From the NCBI GenBank assembly GCA_015057555.1, contig SVEC01000001.1:279090-343089 (forward strand): DNA of 64,000 nucleotides. The letters run 5' to 3'. The notes under the pieces were generated by a model. It was not told the origin of the DNA, searched no databases, and saw only the letters and a program-made list of their open reading frames with translations. Positions 1-9,506 of this stretch are shown in pieces. Each line of letters opens with the position of its first letter. The first letter of the stretch is position 1. The translations under genes were made by a program, and so were the position numbers. Source of the DNA: Lachnospiraceae bacterium. GTDB lineage: Bacteria > Bacillota > Clostridia > Lachnospirales > Lachnospiraceae.

Positions 1-186
1 AGCCTTAGCTATGTAAAAACTAGTGATACAACTCCAGTTGATATATCTGGTTGTAGAGTAACTATTGACGCAAATAATGGTGCAATAGGAGTTGACCTTA
101 TGTTTAATGATTTAAACATGACATACACTACTAAGGGTATGGTAAATATAAGAAACTCATTTGTACTTAAGGGAAGAAAGGATTAA
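1..186 (+). CDS. 3' end of an unidentified protein (partial)
   Basis: An open frame runs from the first base to a TAA at 184-186, giving about 61 residues. The fragment is rich in beta-branched residues and ends in a basic GRKD tail. It has no recognisable motif, so no function is assigned. The next gene starts 18 bases later behind a strong GGAGGT site, so the two are probably co-transcribed. A surface or pilin-like protein would suit the secreted neighbour, but that is only inference. Confidence 0.5.
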   Translation, partial: SLSYVKTSDTTPVDISGCRVTIDANNGAIGVDLMFNDLNMTYTTKGMVNIRNSFVLKGRKD

Positions 187-203
187 TAAGGAGGTAAAGC
201 AAA

Positions 204-3200
204 GTGAAAAGAAATAAAAAGCTTACGATTTCTGCTCTCGCAGTATTGCTGGTTATGGCTTTAACTGTTACCGTTGTATCCTTTTCTCTCGCAGGTAATG
301 ATAACAAGGGTGAGCTTGTTGATGAAGCTGTTTTCGTAGCAGCAACCGTTGACACTAACACCAATATTGATAACATTATTGAGAATTCTTATATGACAGG
401 TGAGGGTACTGATCCTGTGTATAAGATAGTTGAGATTGGTTCAGGTGCTCCATCTAGCCTTAAGACATTAGTTGAGAATGGCGGATTTGAGAACTATGTA
501 ATCAATGGTAACACAACATTAGACACTATTACTGTTACAGATGAAACAGGGCTTGAGACAATTAAAGCTGCTGTTATGAATGCAGATTGTATAACATATG
601 AGTTCTACAAGGCATCAGCTGTTACAGATGATAATGCTACTGCACTTGCAGCGATTTCAAATGCAGACTTTATCTATGTAAGTAATGATGAGTCTTCAAA
701 GTATAGCCAGTCTAATGATTTGGGCGAGGAATTATATAACATTCTTCATACCTACGCAGTAGGTGATTATAAGCCACTTGTTATTGATAACATCGGTAGC
801 ACAGGTGGTTCATCTGACGAGCCAGGTGGTAGTACAGGTACTACTTATTCTATGAGTAGTCTTGTTAATAAGGTATTTGATAGATCAGGTAAGTATTACT
901 ATACTTTTAAGTGGGATACTGCTGCTCAGACAGCAGAGCAGTTCTTTAAGCATGAGAATGGTTCAGCTTACTTGGGTATCAATGGTGATAAGAAGGCTTC
1001 AAAGTGGACAGATGTTACTTTAGCTACAAATATTGTAGATGGTGTATTAGTGGATGATACAAAAGTTTATAGAATGTCAGAGATTCTTGTTATCTCTAAT
1101 GGTGATACTACTTTATCAGGTTCATTGTTTGCTGATTTTAACCCTGCATTTACAGATGTTGTAGATTTATCTGGTAATCCTATGGCTGGAGATGTTTATG
1201 ACATTAAGGCTGGCGATAAATTATTCTATAGAAGTGCATACAACGCTAGATATACTCGTCCAGATATGGTACGTGTAAATAAGATTGCGTTAGCTAATGT
1301 TGCTACTGAAGACTTAGATAAGTACGATATGGTTATCATCGAGCCAGATTGTAATGTAGATATTGATCAGGCTGTTTACAAGAAGCTTGGTTCAGCTATG
1401 TATGCAAGCGTAAGTATTGTATATCCAGCAACATTTTCAACAAGTTCTGGTTCAGGTAATGGTTCTGGTACATCAGCAGGTAATGGTTCTGTACAGCAGG
1501 AGACTAACTACTCAGAGCTTTTCTATATGGTAGCTACTAGTACAGGACAGGTTAGATATGAGAACGTTATGATAACTAACAAGACTGAGTTTGACTTTAT
1601 TGCATTAAGTAACAGCTCAGATACTTGCAAGGTTATCGCAGACCTTATTAACGCATCTGCCTTTAGAGGCAATGGTGGACCAAAGGGTTCAGCTAACAAG
1701 TTTACAGTCCTTGAGATCCAGCCATGTTATCCTATAGATGAGGATTTGGCTGCAGCTCAGAAGGATTACTATAAGATACCTTCAGATGTGGTAAATGGTA
1801 AGACTAAGGAAGAGCTCGATGAGGGTACTGAGTATTATGCATGGGAACTTACAAAGCCTATGATAGCAGAGGCATTTAATATCTCAGCAGACCAGATTAC
1901 TATAGATCATATGTCAACTGAGCAGCTTGCTTCTACTAAGGAGGAGATTCTTGGTAAGTATGACTTGGTTTATGTAGGTGGTAATATTTCAGCTCTTAAG
2001 CCAGCAAGACATTATGCATCATATGGTATGCCATCTATGTCAACTAACTTTGAGAAGCTTAATATGGCTGTTGATAGTTTGAAGAAGTTACCTGTTTACG
2101 AGATGTATACACATACAGGCGAGCTTGTTGAGACAAACTTTGGTGCTTTAGGTGAGGCGTCAGGAACCGTTCTTGGTAATGTTCCAACCGGTTATGTGAA
2201 TATTAATGGAACTATGCAGAAGAGCTATGGTATGCTTAATGGTAATGATATAACAACCCTTAAGCTTACACATCTTCAAGAATATGTAGATGCAGGAATG
2301 CCTATCGTATTTAGTAATGATGTTTCTGTAGCTTGTGATGCAGTAATTAATGACGGATATTTCCAGAATTCCATTGACCCAGATTCAAATATGTTTAAGT
2401 TCTTAAAGTATTGTAAGGATTTGGGTGCTGTAAAGAATATTAAGTGGAACTTTGATAATACACAGCTTATAGATGTAGATAATAATGGTGGAGATTACGG
2501 TGATACTCAGACAGGATTTGTAAAGGTATTTGCAGAGACACAGTCTGATGAGTTGCAGGATTTATATGCAAAGTCTGATAAGAGACCTAAGATAACACTA
2601 ACACAGACACCATACATCTATAATATGTATGATGATGCAACAATTATTAAAAATAAGAAGCTTACCTTCCAGTATAAGGTAACCGGTTCTACTAATTACA
2701 CTGTTGACCTTTATGTTGATGATGATGGAAATAGTACATTTGAAACTAAGGTAGCATCAGGCGATAAGGAAAAGCTTGAGTTTACAGCTGGAGATAGCTA
2801 TTTTGGACCAGTTTATTGGAAGCTTGTAGTTACTGACAAGTCAGGACAGGAGGCAAGCACAACTGGTATATCATATATTGCTAATTCAACTAAATCAAAG
2901 CAGAAGGTTAAAATCCTTCAGATTATGCCAGGTGAGTTTACAAAGGCTGGTGTAAGAAATGCAGCGGCTGGTGAGACAGCACAGGGTAAGAATTCACTTT
3001 ACTTCTGTACTATATGTCAGCAGGCATATGAGAGATTAGAGTATAATCCAAGTGCTGAGTCTGGTGATAGACTTGATTATACAGCATTGTACGATGGTCG
3101 TATGGTTGACCATGAAGGTGGTTATAGCTATCAGGGTGCTGCAAATAAGAAGTATCTTGGCTTACATGAGCATGAATTCGGTATAGTTAAGTACGAAAGC

Positions 3201-5348
3201 TCAAGAACTGCCGGTCAGTATGTTGGAGCAGATAATTGGGATTTAAATCTTGCTGATGAGGTAAGAGATAAGTATGATTTCGATATCGAGATTATGATGA
3301 GAAGTGAATTTGTTGACCTTAGTAATGCAATTGTTGCTGCAAATGATGTTGAAAATCTTACAGAGGAAGAGAAGACTGCTCTTACAGATGGCTATGAGAA
3401 ATCTATGTCAGATGCTCTTAAGGAGTACACAGCTCTTAATTCTCTTATTAAGTATACTGATGCTGATATGGAGAAGGCCTTTGTAGATTATCAGTATTTA
3501 GATGAGCTTAAGTTAGAGATGGGCACTCTTTCAGATACTGATAAGACTGCTTCAGGTCTTACAATGTCAGCTATAGATGCAGAGATTGACCTTAGAACAG
3601 CTCTTATGCATATGAGAGATGAGCTTGGTGCTGGAACCTTCCAAGGTCAGGAGATTCATAGATTACTTACAACAAGACATTACTGGGATTATTATTCAAC
3701 TCAGAATGGTAAGTATTGTTGGCCAGAGGACAATTATACTACAGCTCAGGGAGAGAATATCAATACTCTTTATCAGACTTATATTAAGTTAAGTGACCAG
3801 AAGATTCTCGCTGACCAGGATTATAAGCTATATTCACGTTACCTAAGTGGTACTGAGTGGATGTTTGATAGCTTTGATATGGTAGTTATCGGTGCTTCTG
3901 AGGACTTTGCAAATGATGACTTTGTAGAAACTGGATCAACTCAGCCAGCAGTTAATGCTTTAGCTGACCTTGAGTACTACCTTTCAGAGGGTGGAAGTAT
4001 ACTTATGTTCCATGATTCTGTAACAAGATTTGAGGATGCAGGCTCTGTTTATCTTACTAAGCTTGTTAGAAAGTATTCTGGTATGGATAGATTTAATATG
4101 GAAATAGATGCTACAAAGACCGATAATCTTGCAGCAAGCTACTTGGTTCCATATACATCTACAGATCCGGATAAGTACTTTATGACAGACCTTTCTGTGG
4201 CAGGTAGCACAAGCACAGGTGCTAATAAGTACAAGAATTGGTTAAGTGAAACAACAGCAATCTTTAAGGAGAATTACGGTTGGTACACACCAAAGACCTT
4301 ATATGTAACAGACGAGGCTTATACGGATTCAACTTGGATAACTTCAAGTACTGGTGCTCATGATGATCAGATGCCATATAAGTACTCTGAGATTGGATGG
4401 GCGATAGCTGCAATTTGGGCTAGAGATGACCAGACATATATTAAGGGAAAGACTTCTGGCGATTATGGTGCAGATAAGGCAAGTCGTACAAACGAGGGTG
4501 TTGTAACACTTTATCCATTTACACTTGCAGACCAGCTTAATGTATCATTTACACATGCTCAGGCATATGCTCTTGACCTTGAGAATGAGGATATAACAGT
4601 TTGGTACTCAATGGGTGGTGGAACTGGATCTAAGAAGGGTTCTTCAGTCTATGCTGCATCACCTAACGATGGTATGGATAGCTACTTTATCTACACTTAT
4701 GAGAACTTTAACTACTGTGGTGCCGGTCACTGTAATGTAACTGGTGTTTGGAAGGATAACAACGATGAGAGACGTCTCTACATCAACATTATCTGTAACT
4801 CAGTTAAGAAGAGCATAGCTCAGCCGGATATCTTAGTATATGATTACAACACTACTGATAACAAGGTTATCAAGAAGAATGGTGATATCTATGTTACTAA
4901 GGTTGATACTGCAGAAGAGTATCCAGAGTTCAGCTTCCTTGCTAGATTAGATGAGGATGCTCAGATTGAACGTGTTAGAATCTACTATGATTTAGATTAC
5001 CTCACAAAGGTTACAGATGAGTATACAGCTGATAATAATCATAAGCTTATCGCTGACTGGACTAGAGAGCAGGTAATCGAGGGTATGCTTAAGAATGTAT
5101 TTAGATATGATAGTACGCTTAAGGTACTTTTTGATGAAAATGGTAAGGCAATTGAAGAAACATATGTGGATGAAAAGGGAGATTCATATGCTGTTTACGC
5201 TTCTATGCTTAAGCTTCAGCCATCATACTTCGATCCTTATAATGGTCAGTATACTTATATCGTAATTGAGGTTACAGATACGGAGGGTAATGTTTCTTAC
5301 AAGCGTATTAAGATACAGCTCAAGGATAAGTTATTCAATTTGACCTAA
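204..5348 (+). CDS. Giant secreted DUF5057-like protein, 1714 aa
   Basis: The GTG start at 204 follows AAGGAGGT. The N-terminus has a Lys/Arg cluster and a hydrophobic core at about residues 8-30, typical of a signal peptide or membrane anchor. The body is acidic, Thr/Tyr/Asp-rich and low in Cys. It contains recurrent beta-strand phrases of the type YKIVEIG, FTVLEIQP and VKILQIMP, each apparently opening a module, separated by Gly/Ser linkers near residues 200-215 and 410-425. This pattern resembles DUF5057 proteins of Lachnospiraceae, whose role is unknown. No LPXTG-type sorting signal ends the protein. A strong terminator follows, so this is the last gene of its unit. Surface location is an inference from the N-terminus. 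Confidence 0.6.
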   Translation: MKRNKKLTISALAVLLVMALTVTVVSFSLAGNDNKGELVDEAVFVAATVDTNTNIDNIIENSYMTGEGTDPVYKIVEIGSGAPSSLKTLVENGGFENYVINGNTTLDTITVTDETGLETIKAAVMNADCITYEFYKASAVTDDNATALAAISNADFIYVSNDESSKYSQSNDLGEELYNILHTYAVGDYKPLVIDNIGSTGGSSDEPGGSTGTTYSMSSLVNKVFDRSGKYYYTFKWDTAAQTAEQFFKHENGSAYLGINGDKKASKWTDVTLATNIVDGVLVDDTKVYRMSEILVISNGDTTLSGSLFADFNPAFTDVVDLSGNPMAGDVYDIKAGDKLFYRSAYNARYTRPDMVRVNKIALANVATEDLDKYDMVIIEPDCNVDIDQAVYKKLGSAMYASVSIVYPATFSTSSGSGNGSGTSAGNGSVQQETNYSELFYMVATSTGQVRYENVMITNKTEFDFIALSNSSDTCKVIADLINASAFRGNGGPKGSANKFTVLEIQPCYPIDEDLAAAQKDYYKIPSDVVNGKTKEELDEGTEYYAWELTKPMIAEAFNISADQITIDHMSTEQLASTKEEILGKYDLVYVGGNISALKPARHYASYGMPSMSTNFEKLNMAVDSLKKLPVYEMYTHTGELVETNFGALGEASGTVLGNVPTGYVNINGTMQKSYGMLNGNDITTLKLTHLQEYVDAGMPIVFSNDVSVACDAVINDGYFQNSIDPDSNMFKFLKYCKDLGAVKNIKWNFDNTQLIDVDNNGGDYGDTQTGFVKVFAETQSDELQDLYAKSDKRPKITLTQTPYIYNMYDDATIIKNKKLTFQYKVTGSTNYTVDLYVDDDGNSTFETKVASGDKEKLEFTAGDSYFGPVYWKLVVTDKSGQEASTTGISYIANSTKSKQKVKILQIMPGEFTKAGVRNAAAGETAQGKNSLYFCTICQQAYERLEYNPSAESGDRLDYTALYDGRMVDHEGGYSYQGAANKKYLGLHEHEFGIVKYESSRTAGQYVGADNWDLNLADEVRDKYDFDIEIMMRSEFVDLSNAIVAANDVENLTEEEKTALTDGYEKSMSDALKEYTALNSLIKYTDADMEKAFVDYQYLDELKLEMGTLSDTDKTASGLTMSAIDAEIDLRTALMHMRDELGAGTFQGQEIHRLLTTRHYWDYYSTQNGKYCWPEDNYTTAQGENINTLYQTYIKLSDQKILADQDYKLYSRYLSGTEWMFDSFDMVVIGASEDFANDDFVETGSTQPAVNALADLEYYLSEGGSILMFHDSVTRFEDAGSVYLTKLVRKYSGMDRFNMEIDATKTDNLAASYLVPYTSTDPDKYFMTDLSVAGSTSTGANKYKNWLSETTAIFKENYGWYTPKTLYVTDEAYTDSTWITSSTGAHDDQMPYKYSEIGWAIAAIWARDDQTYIKGKTSGDYGADKASRTNEGVVTLYPFTLADQLNVSFTHAQAYALDLENEDITVWYSMGGGTGSKKGSSVYAASPNDGMDSYFIYTYENFNYCGAGHCNVTGVWKDNNDERRLYINIICNSVKKSIAQPDILVYDYNTTDNKVIKKNGDIYVTKVDTAEEYPEFSFLARLDEDAQIERVRIYYDLDYLTKVTDEYTADNNHKLIADWTREQVIEGMLKNVFRYDSTLKVLFDENGKAIEETYVDEKGDSYAVYASMLKLQPSYFDPYNGQYTYIVIEVTDTEGNVSYKRIKIQLKDKLFNLT

Positions 5349-5365
5349 ATTTAAATTACATTTTC

Positions 5366-5400
5366 AAGAGGTGAAGAGAAATCTTCACCTCTTTCTTTAT
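5366..5400 (+). terminator. Rho-independent terminator after the giant secreted protein
   Basis: A 12-bp perfect stem (5366-5377 with 5382-5393) is closed by a GAAA tetraloop and followed by TTTCTTTAT. It ends the unit before the peptidase gene. Confidence 0.85.
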
Positions 5401-5460
5401 TCACAATTAGGTTAAAGTATGATACATTTATTTGTAATAAAAATATGAGAGGAAGCAACT

Positions 5461-6549
5461 ATGAAAGAAAGATTAGACAGGCTATATAATATTATTGAGG
5501 ATAAAAAGCTTTCAGGCATTGTACTTACAGATGGTTACAATATAGATTATCTTACAGGTTATAAGGGCCATACCGGGATGGTTCTGATGCTGGATAAGGA
5601 TAGATTTATACTAACTGATTCCAGATATACTGAACAGGCGCAGCTGGAGGCAAGCCAGTTTACCTGTGTTGATATAGGCTTGGATGGTTATTCAAAAACT
5701 GTAAGAAAAATAATGGATGAAAAGTATAGTAACAAAAAGGATATTGTACTTGGCTTTGAGGATAAATCTATATCATATAGTCAGTATAAAGCATTGAAAG
5801 ATAATTTGGGTGACGCAGTGCAGTTAGTTGAGCTTGGAGAGTCTATTAACTATCTTCGTATGGTAAAGTCCAAGGATGAGATAGAGCTTATATCCAAGGC
5901 TGAAGCTATAGGAGATGAGGCATTTAACCATATTATAAATTTTATAGAAGTAGGAATGACTGAAAAGCAGGTTGCACTTGAGCTGGAATATGTAATGAAA
6001 AGTCTAGGAGCAGATGGTCTTAGCTTTGATACCATAGTTGCCTCGGGAGCAAATTCATCCATGCCTCACGCAGTTCCTACAGACAAGGTCATAGAAGAGG
6101 GAGATTTTGTTACCTTAGACTTTGGTTGTATATATAATGGTTATTGCTCTGATATGACTAGAACAGTTCATATGGGAGACGAGATGACGGAGAAACAGCT
6201 AGAGGTTTATACCACAGTTCTTAACGCTCAGAAATTAGCTCTTATGTCTATTAAACCGGGAAATGTCTGTAGTGATATAGATAAGATAGCTAGAGATTAT
6301 ATAGAAGATGCCGGCTACGGAGAGTACTTTGGTCATGGTTTAGGACATGGTGTTGGTTTATATATTCATGAGGAGCCACGTTTTTCCAGAAGCTGTGATG
6401 TAATCTTACAGCCAGGTATGGTGCTATCTGTAGAACCGGGGATATATCTTCCGGGAGAGTTTGGTGTAAGAATAGAGGATTTAATAGTGGTAACGGAGGA
6501 TGGATATGATAATTTAGCCTCTTCTCCCAAAGTTTTAATATTGATGTAG
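5461..6549 (+). CDS. Xaa-Pro aminopeptidase, M24B family
   Basis: This 362-residue cytoplasmic metallopeptidase should remove N-terminal residues that precede proline. The N-terminal creatinase-like domain covers about residues 1-125 and the pita-bread catalytic domain follows. Metal ligands are visible: Asp in TLDFG, Asp in SDMTRT, His in GHGLGHGVGL, Glu in SVEPGI and Glu in VRIEDL. Length fits the short PepQ/YqhT type. The ATG is preceded by GAGAGGAAG. It lies just upstream of efp, the common yqhT-efp order of Firmicutes. Whether it cleaves dipeptides or longer peptides cannot be told from sequence. Confidence 0.9.
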   Translation: MKERLDRLYNIIEDKKLSGIVLTDGYNIDYLTGYKGHTGMVLMLDKDRFILTDSRYTEQAQLEASQFTCVDIGLDGYSKTVRKIMDEKYSNKKDIVLGFEDKSISYSQYKALKDNLGDAVQLVELGESINYLRMVKSKDEIELISKAEAIGDEAFNHIINFIEVGMTEKQVALELEYVMKSLGADGLSFDTIVASGANSSMPHAVPTDKVIEEGDFVTLDFGCIYNGYCSDMTRTVHMGDEMTEKQLEVYTTVLNAQKLALMSIKPGNVCSDIDKIARDYIEDAGYGEYFGHGLGHGVGLYIHEEPRFSRSCDVILQPGMVLSVEPGIYLPGEFGVRIEDLIVVTEDGYDNLASSPKVLILM

Positions 6550-6596
6550 GTAACTAGAGCATATATTCATTTTATTATATTATAGGTAAAAAATAG

Positions 6597-6625
6597 TTGA
6601 AAAAATGTATCACTTATATTAAAAT
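6597..6625 (+). promoter_or_regulatory. Sigma-A-type promoter for efp
   Basis: TTGAAA at 6597-6602 and TAAAAT at 6620-6625 are separated by 17 bases and lie about 30 bases before the efp start. No mapped transcript supports it. Confidence 0.5.
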
Positions 6626-6655
6626 GTTTTATATGCGATTTTAAGGAGGATTATT

Positions 6656-7213
6656 ATGGTTTCAGCAGGCGATTTTAGAAATGGTGTTACAATCGAGTTA
6701 GAGGGTAACGTATATCAGATTATTGAATTCCAGCATGTAAAGCCTGGTAAGGGCGCTGCTTTCGTTAGAACAAAGCTTAAGAATATTAAGTCAGGTGGTG
6801 TAGTTGAGAAGACTTTTAGACCAACTGAGAAGTGTCCAAAGGCTCATATTGATAGAAAGGAAATGCAGTACTTATATTCAGATGGTGAGTTATTCAACTT
6901 CATGGATATGGAGACTTATGAGCAGATTGCTTTAAATGCAGATGTTATCGGTGATGCATTAAAGTTTGTTAAGGAGAACGAGATGTGTAAGATCGCTTCT
7001 CATAATGGACAGGTATTCGCAGTAGAGCCACCACTCTTCGTAGAGCTTGAGATTACTGAGTGTGAGCCAGGTGTAAAGGGTGATACTGCTACTGGTGCTA
7101 CAAAGCCATGTACAGTTGAGACAGGTGCTACTCTTAACGTACCTCTCTTCGTTAACCAGGGCGACACTATTAAGATTGATACTAGAACTGGAGAGTATCT
7201 CTCAAGAGTGTAA
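6656..7213 (+). CDS. efp: Elongation factor P
   Basis: This 185-residue protein has full EF-P length. EF-P binds between the P and E sites of stalled ribosomes and promotes peptide bond formation at polyproline stretches. The KOW-like N-terminal domain carries the loop [11 protein letters not shown] with the conserved Lys that is modified in many bacteria. The C-terminal OB domains end in the signature [21 protein letters not shown] strong AAGGAGG site precedes the ATG. It has its own likely promoter and a strong terminator, so it may be transcribed alone or with the upstream peptidase. Confidence 0.97.
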   Translation: MVSAGDFRNGVTIELEGNVYQIIEFQHVKPGKGAAFVRTKLKNIKSGGVVEKTFRPTEKCPKAHIDRKEMQYLYSDGELFNFMDMETYEQIALNADVIGDALKFVKENEMCKIASHNGQVFAVEPPLFVELEITECEPGVKGDTATGATKPCTVETGATLNVPLFVNQGDTIKIDTRTGEYLSRV

Positions 7214-7353
7214 CTACTCTGAGATATGCAGAATAAAAAATAGGACACGGTTGAGCTTGCTCATAACCGTGTCCTATTTTTTTATTCTATATGGTGAAGC
7301 CATTTACCGACTCGCAGCGAAGCGAAGAGGAGGTATTTGGCTCAGAGTAGTTA
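7211..7353. repeat. 13-bp inverted repeat enclosing the efp terminator region
   Basis: TAACTACTCTGAG at 7211-7223 recurs as its exact reverse complement at 7341-7353. The first copy begins just after the efp coding frame and the second ends about 55 bases before the spoIIIAA start. Between them lie the efp terminator and a purine-rich stretch (GCGAAGCGAAGAGGAGG). It may be the ends of a small mobile or extragenic repeat, or one large hairpin. No second copy occurs in the window. Confidence 0.55.
7239..7282 (+). terminator. Rho-independent terminator after efp
   Basis: The 14-base arm 7239-7252 pairs with 7265-7278, with a small GAGC/GCTC stem on top, and is followed by a T tract. An A-rich run on the other side may allow termination in both directions. 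Confidence 0.88.
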
Positions 7354-7408
7354 TTTATTTGTAATAAATTCGAACCTACAGCATATATATACTTATGAGG
7401 TGAATAGT

Positions 7409-8353
7409 ATGGACGTGGGAGTAAAAGGTGTTTTGTCCCCAGCTATTAGAGTTTTGTTGGATAGAGCGGATATAGATGAGTCTAAATTGCTTGAGATTCG
7501 ATTAAGAGTAAATAGACCAGTGATATTAGTATATAGTTATGGTGAGAATATAATTCATACAGAAACAAATCATGATTACATAGTAAATTTAGAGGATATT
7601 AGAGCAACTTTAGATTTGATATCAAGCTATTCTCTGTATTCTTATGAACATGAGCTGCGTCAGGGCTTTATAACCATAAGAGGAGGTCATAGAGTTGGTG
7701 TTACAGGGCAGGTTGTTATGGAAGGTGACAGGGTTAAAAGCGTGAAGCATATATCATTTGTAAATATAAGAGTTTCACATGAGATAAAAGGCTGTGGTCT
7801 AAAGATTTTGCCTTACATGATAGGAAACGGAAGAGTACTTAATACTTTGATAGTTTCCCCACCTGGCTGCGGTAAGACTACATTATTGAGAGATGTTATT
7901 AGATTATTATCTTCAGGAAGTAATTATTTAAAGGGTGTAAATGTTGGAGTTTGTGATGAAAGGTCAGAGCTTGCAGCTTGTCATATGGGGATTCCGCAAA
8001 ATGATTTAGGTCCTAGGACAGACGTGATGGATGCTTGTCCTAAGGCAGAGGGAATGCTTATGCTACTTAGAAGCATGAATCCAAGGGTTATAGCCGTGGA
8101 TGAGATAGGTACCAGAGAGGATGTGGAGGCAATTAATTATGTTATTAATTGTGGGTGTTCTATCATAGCTACTATACATGGAGCTACCATTGATGATGTT
8201 AGGACCAGACCAGTTCTTAGAAAGCTGGTTGAGGAAAGAGTGTTTGAAAGATATATAGTACTGGGAAATAGAGGTCAGGTAGGTTGCATAGAGAATATAT
8301 TTGATGAGAGGGGAAATGAGCTATATATGCCTTTACTTTCTGTAGCAAATTAG
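7409..8353 (+). CDS. spoIIIAA: Stage III sporulation protein AA (ATPase)
   Basis: This 314-residue secretion-type ATPase is thought to power the SpoIIIA-SpoIIQ channel between mother cell and forespore. The Walker A motif is PPGCGKTT and the Walker B region is RVIAVDEIG, with GCSIIATIHG downstream. I chose ATG 7409 because GAGGTG lies at 7397-7402 with ideal spacing and the length fits the family. A longer frame from a TTG at 7337 would add 24 unrelated residues inside the inverted-repeat region. A CATATATA stretch at 7382-7389 could be a sigma-E -10 element, as expected for this operon. It heads eight spoIIIA genes. Confidence 0.95.
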   Translation: MDVGVKGVLSPAIRVLLDRADIDESKLLEIRLRVNRPVILVYSYGENIIHTETNHDYIVNLEDIRATLDLISSYSLYSYEHELRQGFITIRGGHRVGVTGQVVMEGDRVKSVKHISFVNIRVSHEIKGCGLKILPYMIGNGRVLNTLIVSPPGCGKTTLLRDVIRLLSSGSNYLKGVNVGVCDERSELAACHMGIPQNDLGPRTDVMDACPKAEGMLMLLRSMNPRVIAVDEIGTREDVEAINYVINCGCSIIATIHGATIDDVRTRPVLRKLVEERVFERYIVLGNRGQVGCIENIFDERGNELYMPLLSVAN

Positions 8354-8382
8354 TAGGAGCGATTCTAGTCATAGCTGGAAGC

Positions 8383-8883
8383 TTGGTTATGGGAATTAAA
8401 ATTGCGTATATGATGAAGGGGAGAATAGTTGCTTTAAGGGAGATAGAACGAATAATAGGCTATTTAGAGGGTGAACTAAGATGCAAACAGGCCACTTTAG
8501 GTGAAGCTTTATATAATGTATCTCGAAAGTGCTCAGAACCATATAACACATGGCTTAATCAGTTAGAGGAAGCTGTTGATGGTCAAGCTGTGGAGCTTAA
8601 AGACAGGACCTCATATCAGGATTTTTTTACTATGTGGAGTAAGTCATTGGAAATATTAAAGGTTAGTACCTTACTTAACACAAGAGATATTAATCTGCTT
8701 CGTGGTGTGGGGAAGGCTTTGGGATATTTGGATATTGAAAGCCAGCTGTTGAATCTTGATATGGAGAAGGAGCTTATACATAATACGGTTCTTGAATTGG
8801 ACAAGGATATTGGTGCACGTATGAAAAATGCTATTGTTCTTTCCTTTTTAGGAGGAATTTTGACGGTAATAGCACTTCTGTAG
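8383..8883 (+). CDS. spoIIIAB: Stage III sporulation protein AB (start uncertain)
   Basis: The protein is 166 residues from TTG 8383. SpoIIIAB is a membrane component of the SpoIIIA complex, distantly related to the type II secretion GspF fold. The motif LREIERIIGYLEGEL and a C-terminal membrane segment are present. The family normally starts with a hydrophobic segment. Here that segment (LVGAILVIAGSLVMGIKIA) is encoded in frame from about 8350 but has no ATG, GTG or TTG before 8383. AGGAG at 8355-8359 sits in front of ATT 8362 and ATA 8371. The annotated TTG lacks a good ribosome site. The real start may therefore be non-canonical and upstream. Confidence 0.85.
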   Translation: MVMGIKIAYMMKGRIVALREIERIIGYLEGELRCKQATLGEALYNVSRKCSEPYNTWLNQLEEAVDGQAVELKDRTSYQDFFTMWSKSLEILKVSTLLNTRDINLLRGVGKALGYLDIESQLLNLDMEKELIHNTVLELDKDIGARMKNAIVLSFLGGILTVIALL

Positions 8884-8898
8884 AGGGGAGGAAATGGG

Positions 8899-9093
8899 GT
8901 GACTATTGAGTTAATATTTAAGATAGGGGCAGTAGGGATAATAGTCTCCCTACTTAATCAGGTGTTAAAGCATTCGGGAAGAGAAGATCAAGCATATCTG
9001 GTTTCCTTGACTGGTCTTATTATTGTACTTACCTGGATTATTCCCTATGTGTATCAATTATTTCAGGATATCAATGGGCTATTTAATTTCTAA
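8899..9093 (+). CDS. spoIIIAC: Stage III sporulation protein AC
   Basis: This 64-residue membrane protein has two hydrophobic helices (about residues 5-20 and 33-52) around a polar loop containing GREDQA, as in SpoIIIAC. It is a small membrane subunit of the SpoIIIA complex. The GTG start at 8899 follows GGGGAGGAA. The gene lies 15 bases after spoIIIAB and 14 before spoIIIAD, in the usual operon order. Such a small protein is identified mainly by length, topology and position. Confidence 0.92.
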   Translation: MTIELIFKIGAVGIIVSLLNQVLKHSGREDQAYLVSLTGLIIVLTWIIPYVYQLFQDINGLFNF

Positions 9094-9107
9094 TAGGAGG
9101 ATTACCT

Positions 9108-9491
9108 ATGAGTATTGGACTTGTTATGGCATTTATTATAATTGCAGTTATCTTGGCCATAAGCTTAAAGTCAAAAAGTCCGGAATTTAGTAGCTTAATA
9201 AGTGTGGCCTTAGGGATTACAGTTATTTCTCTTTGTGTAAGTAAGCTTAGAGTCATAGTTGATAATCTAAGAGAGATAACTAACTATATTGACATTGATA
9301 AGACCTATATAGCTATCCTTATAAAGCTTATAGGAATAGCCTATATATGTGAGTTTGCAGCAGGTATTAGTAAGGATGCAGGCTACGGAGCTGTGGCGTC
9401 ACAGATAGAGCTGATAGGGAAGCTCACTATGCTTATGGTGTCCCTGCCTATTCTTATGCAGCTAGTGGAAAGTATAGCAGGTCTTATGTAA
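9108..9491 (+). CDS. spoIIIAD: Stage III sporulation protein AD
   Basis: This 127-residue protein has three to four membrane segments and belongs to the SpoIIIAC/AD family. The central phrase IAYICEFAAGISKDAGY is characteristic of SpoIIIAD, and the C-terminal half resembles SpoIIIAC, fitting an ancient duplication. It should sit in the outer forespore membrane as part of the feeding channel. AGGAGG precedes the ATG by a short spacer. Confidence 0.94.
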   Translation: MSIGLVMAFIIIAVILAISLKSKSPEFSSLISVALGITVISLCVSKLRVIVDNLREITNYIDIDKTYIAILIKLIGIAYICEFAAGISKDAGYGAVASQIELIGKLTMLMVSLPILMQLVESIAGLM

Positions 9492-9506
9492 GGAGGATTA
9501 TTCTAA

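Noticed and set aside
7080..7364. 94-codon plus-strand frame across the efp end and spacer
   Set aside because: It overlaps efp in another frame, crosses the terminator and has no ribosome site.
7337..7408. TTG start for spoIIIAA at 7337 with a nearby AGGAGG
   Set aside because: The extra 24 residues are not SpoIIIAA-like and run through the inverted repeat. ATG 7409 has its own well-placed ribosome site.
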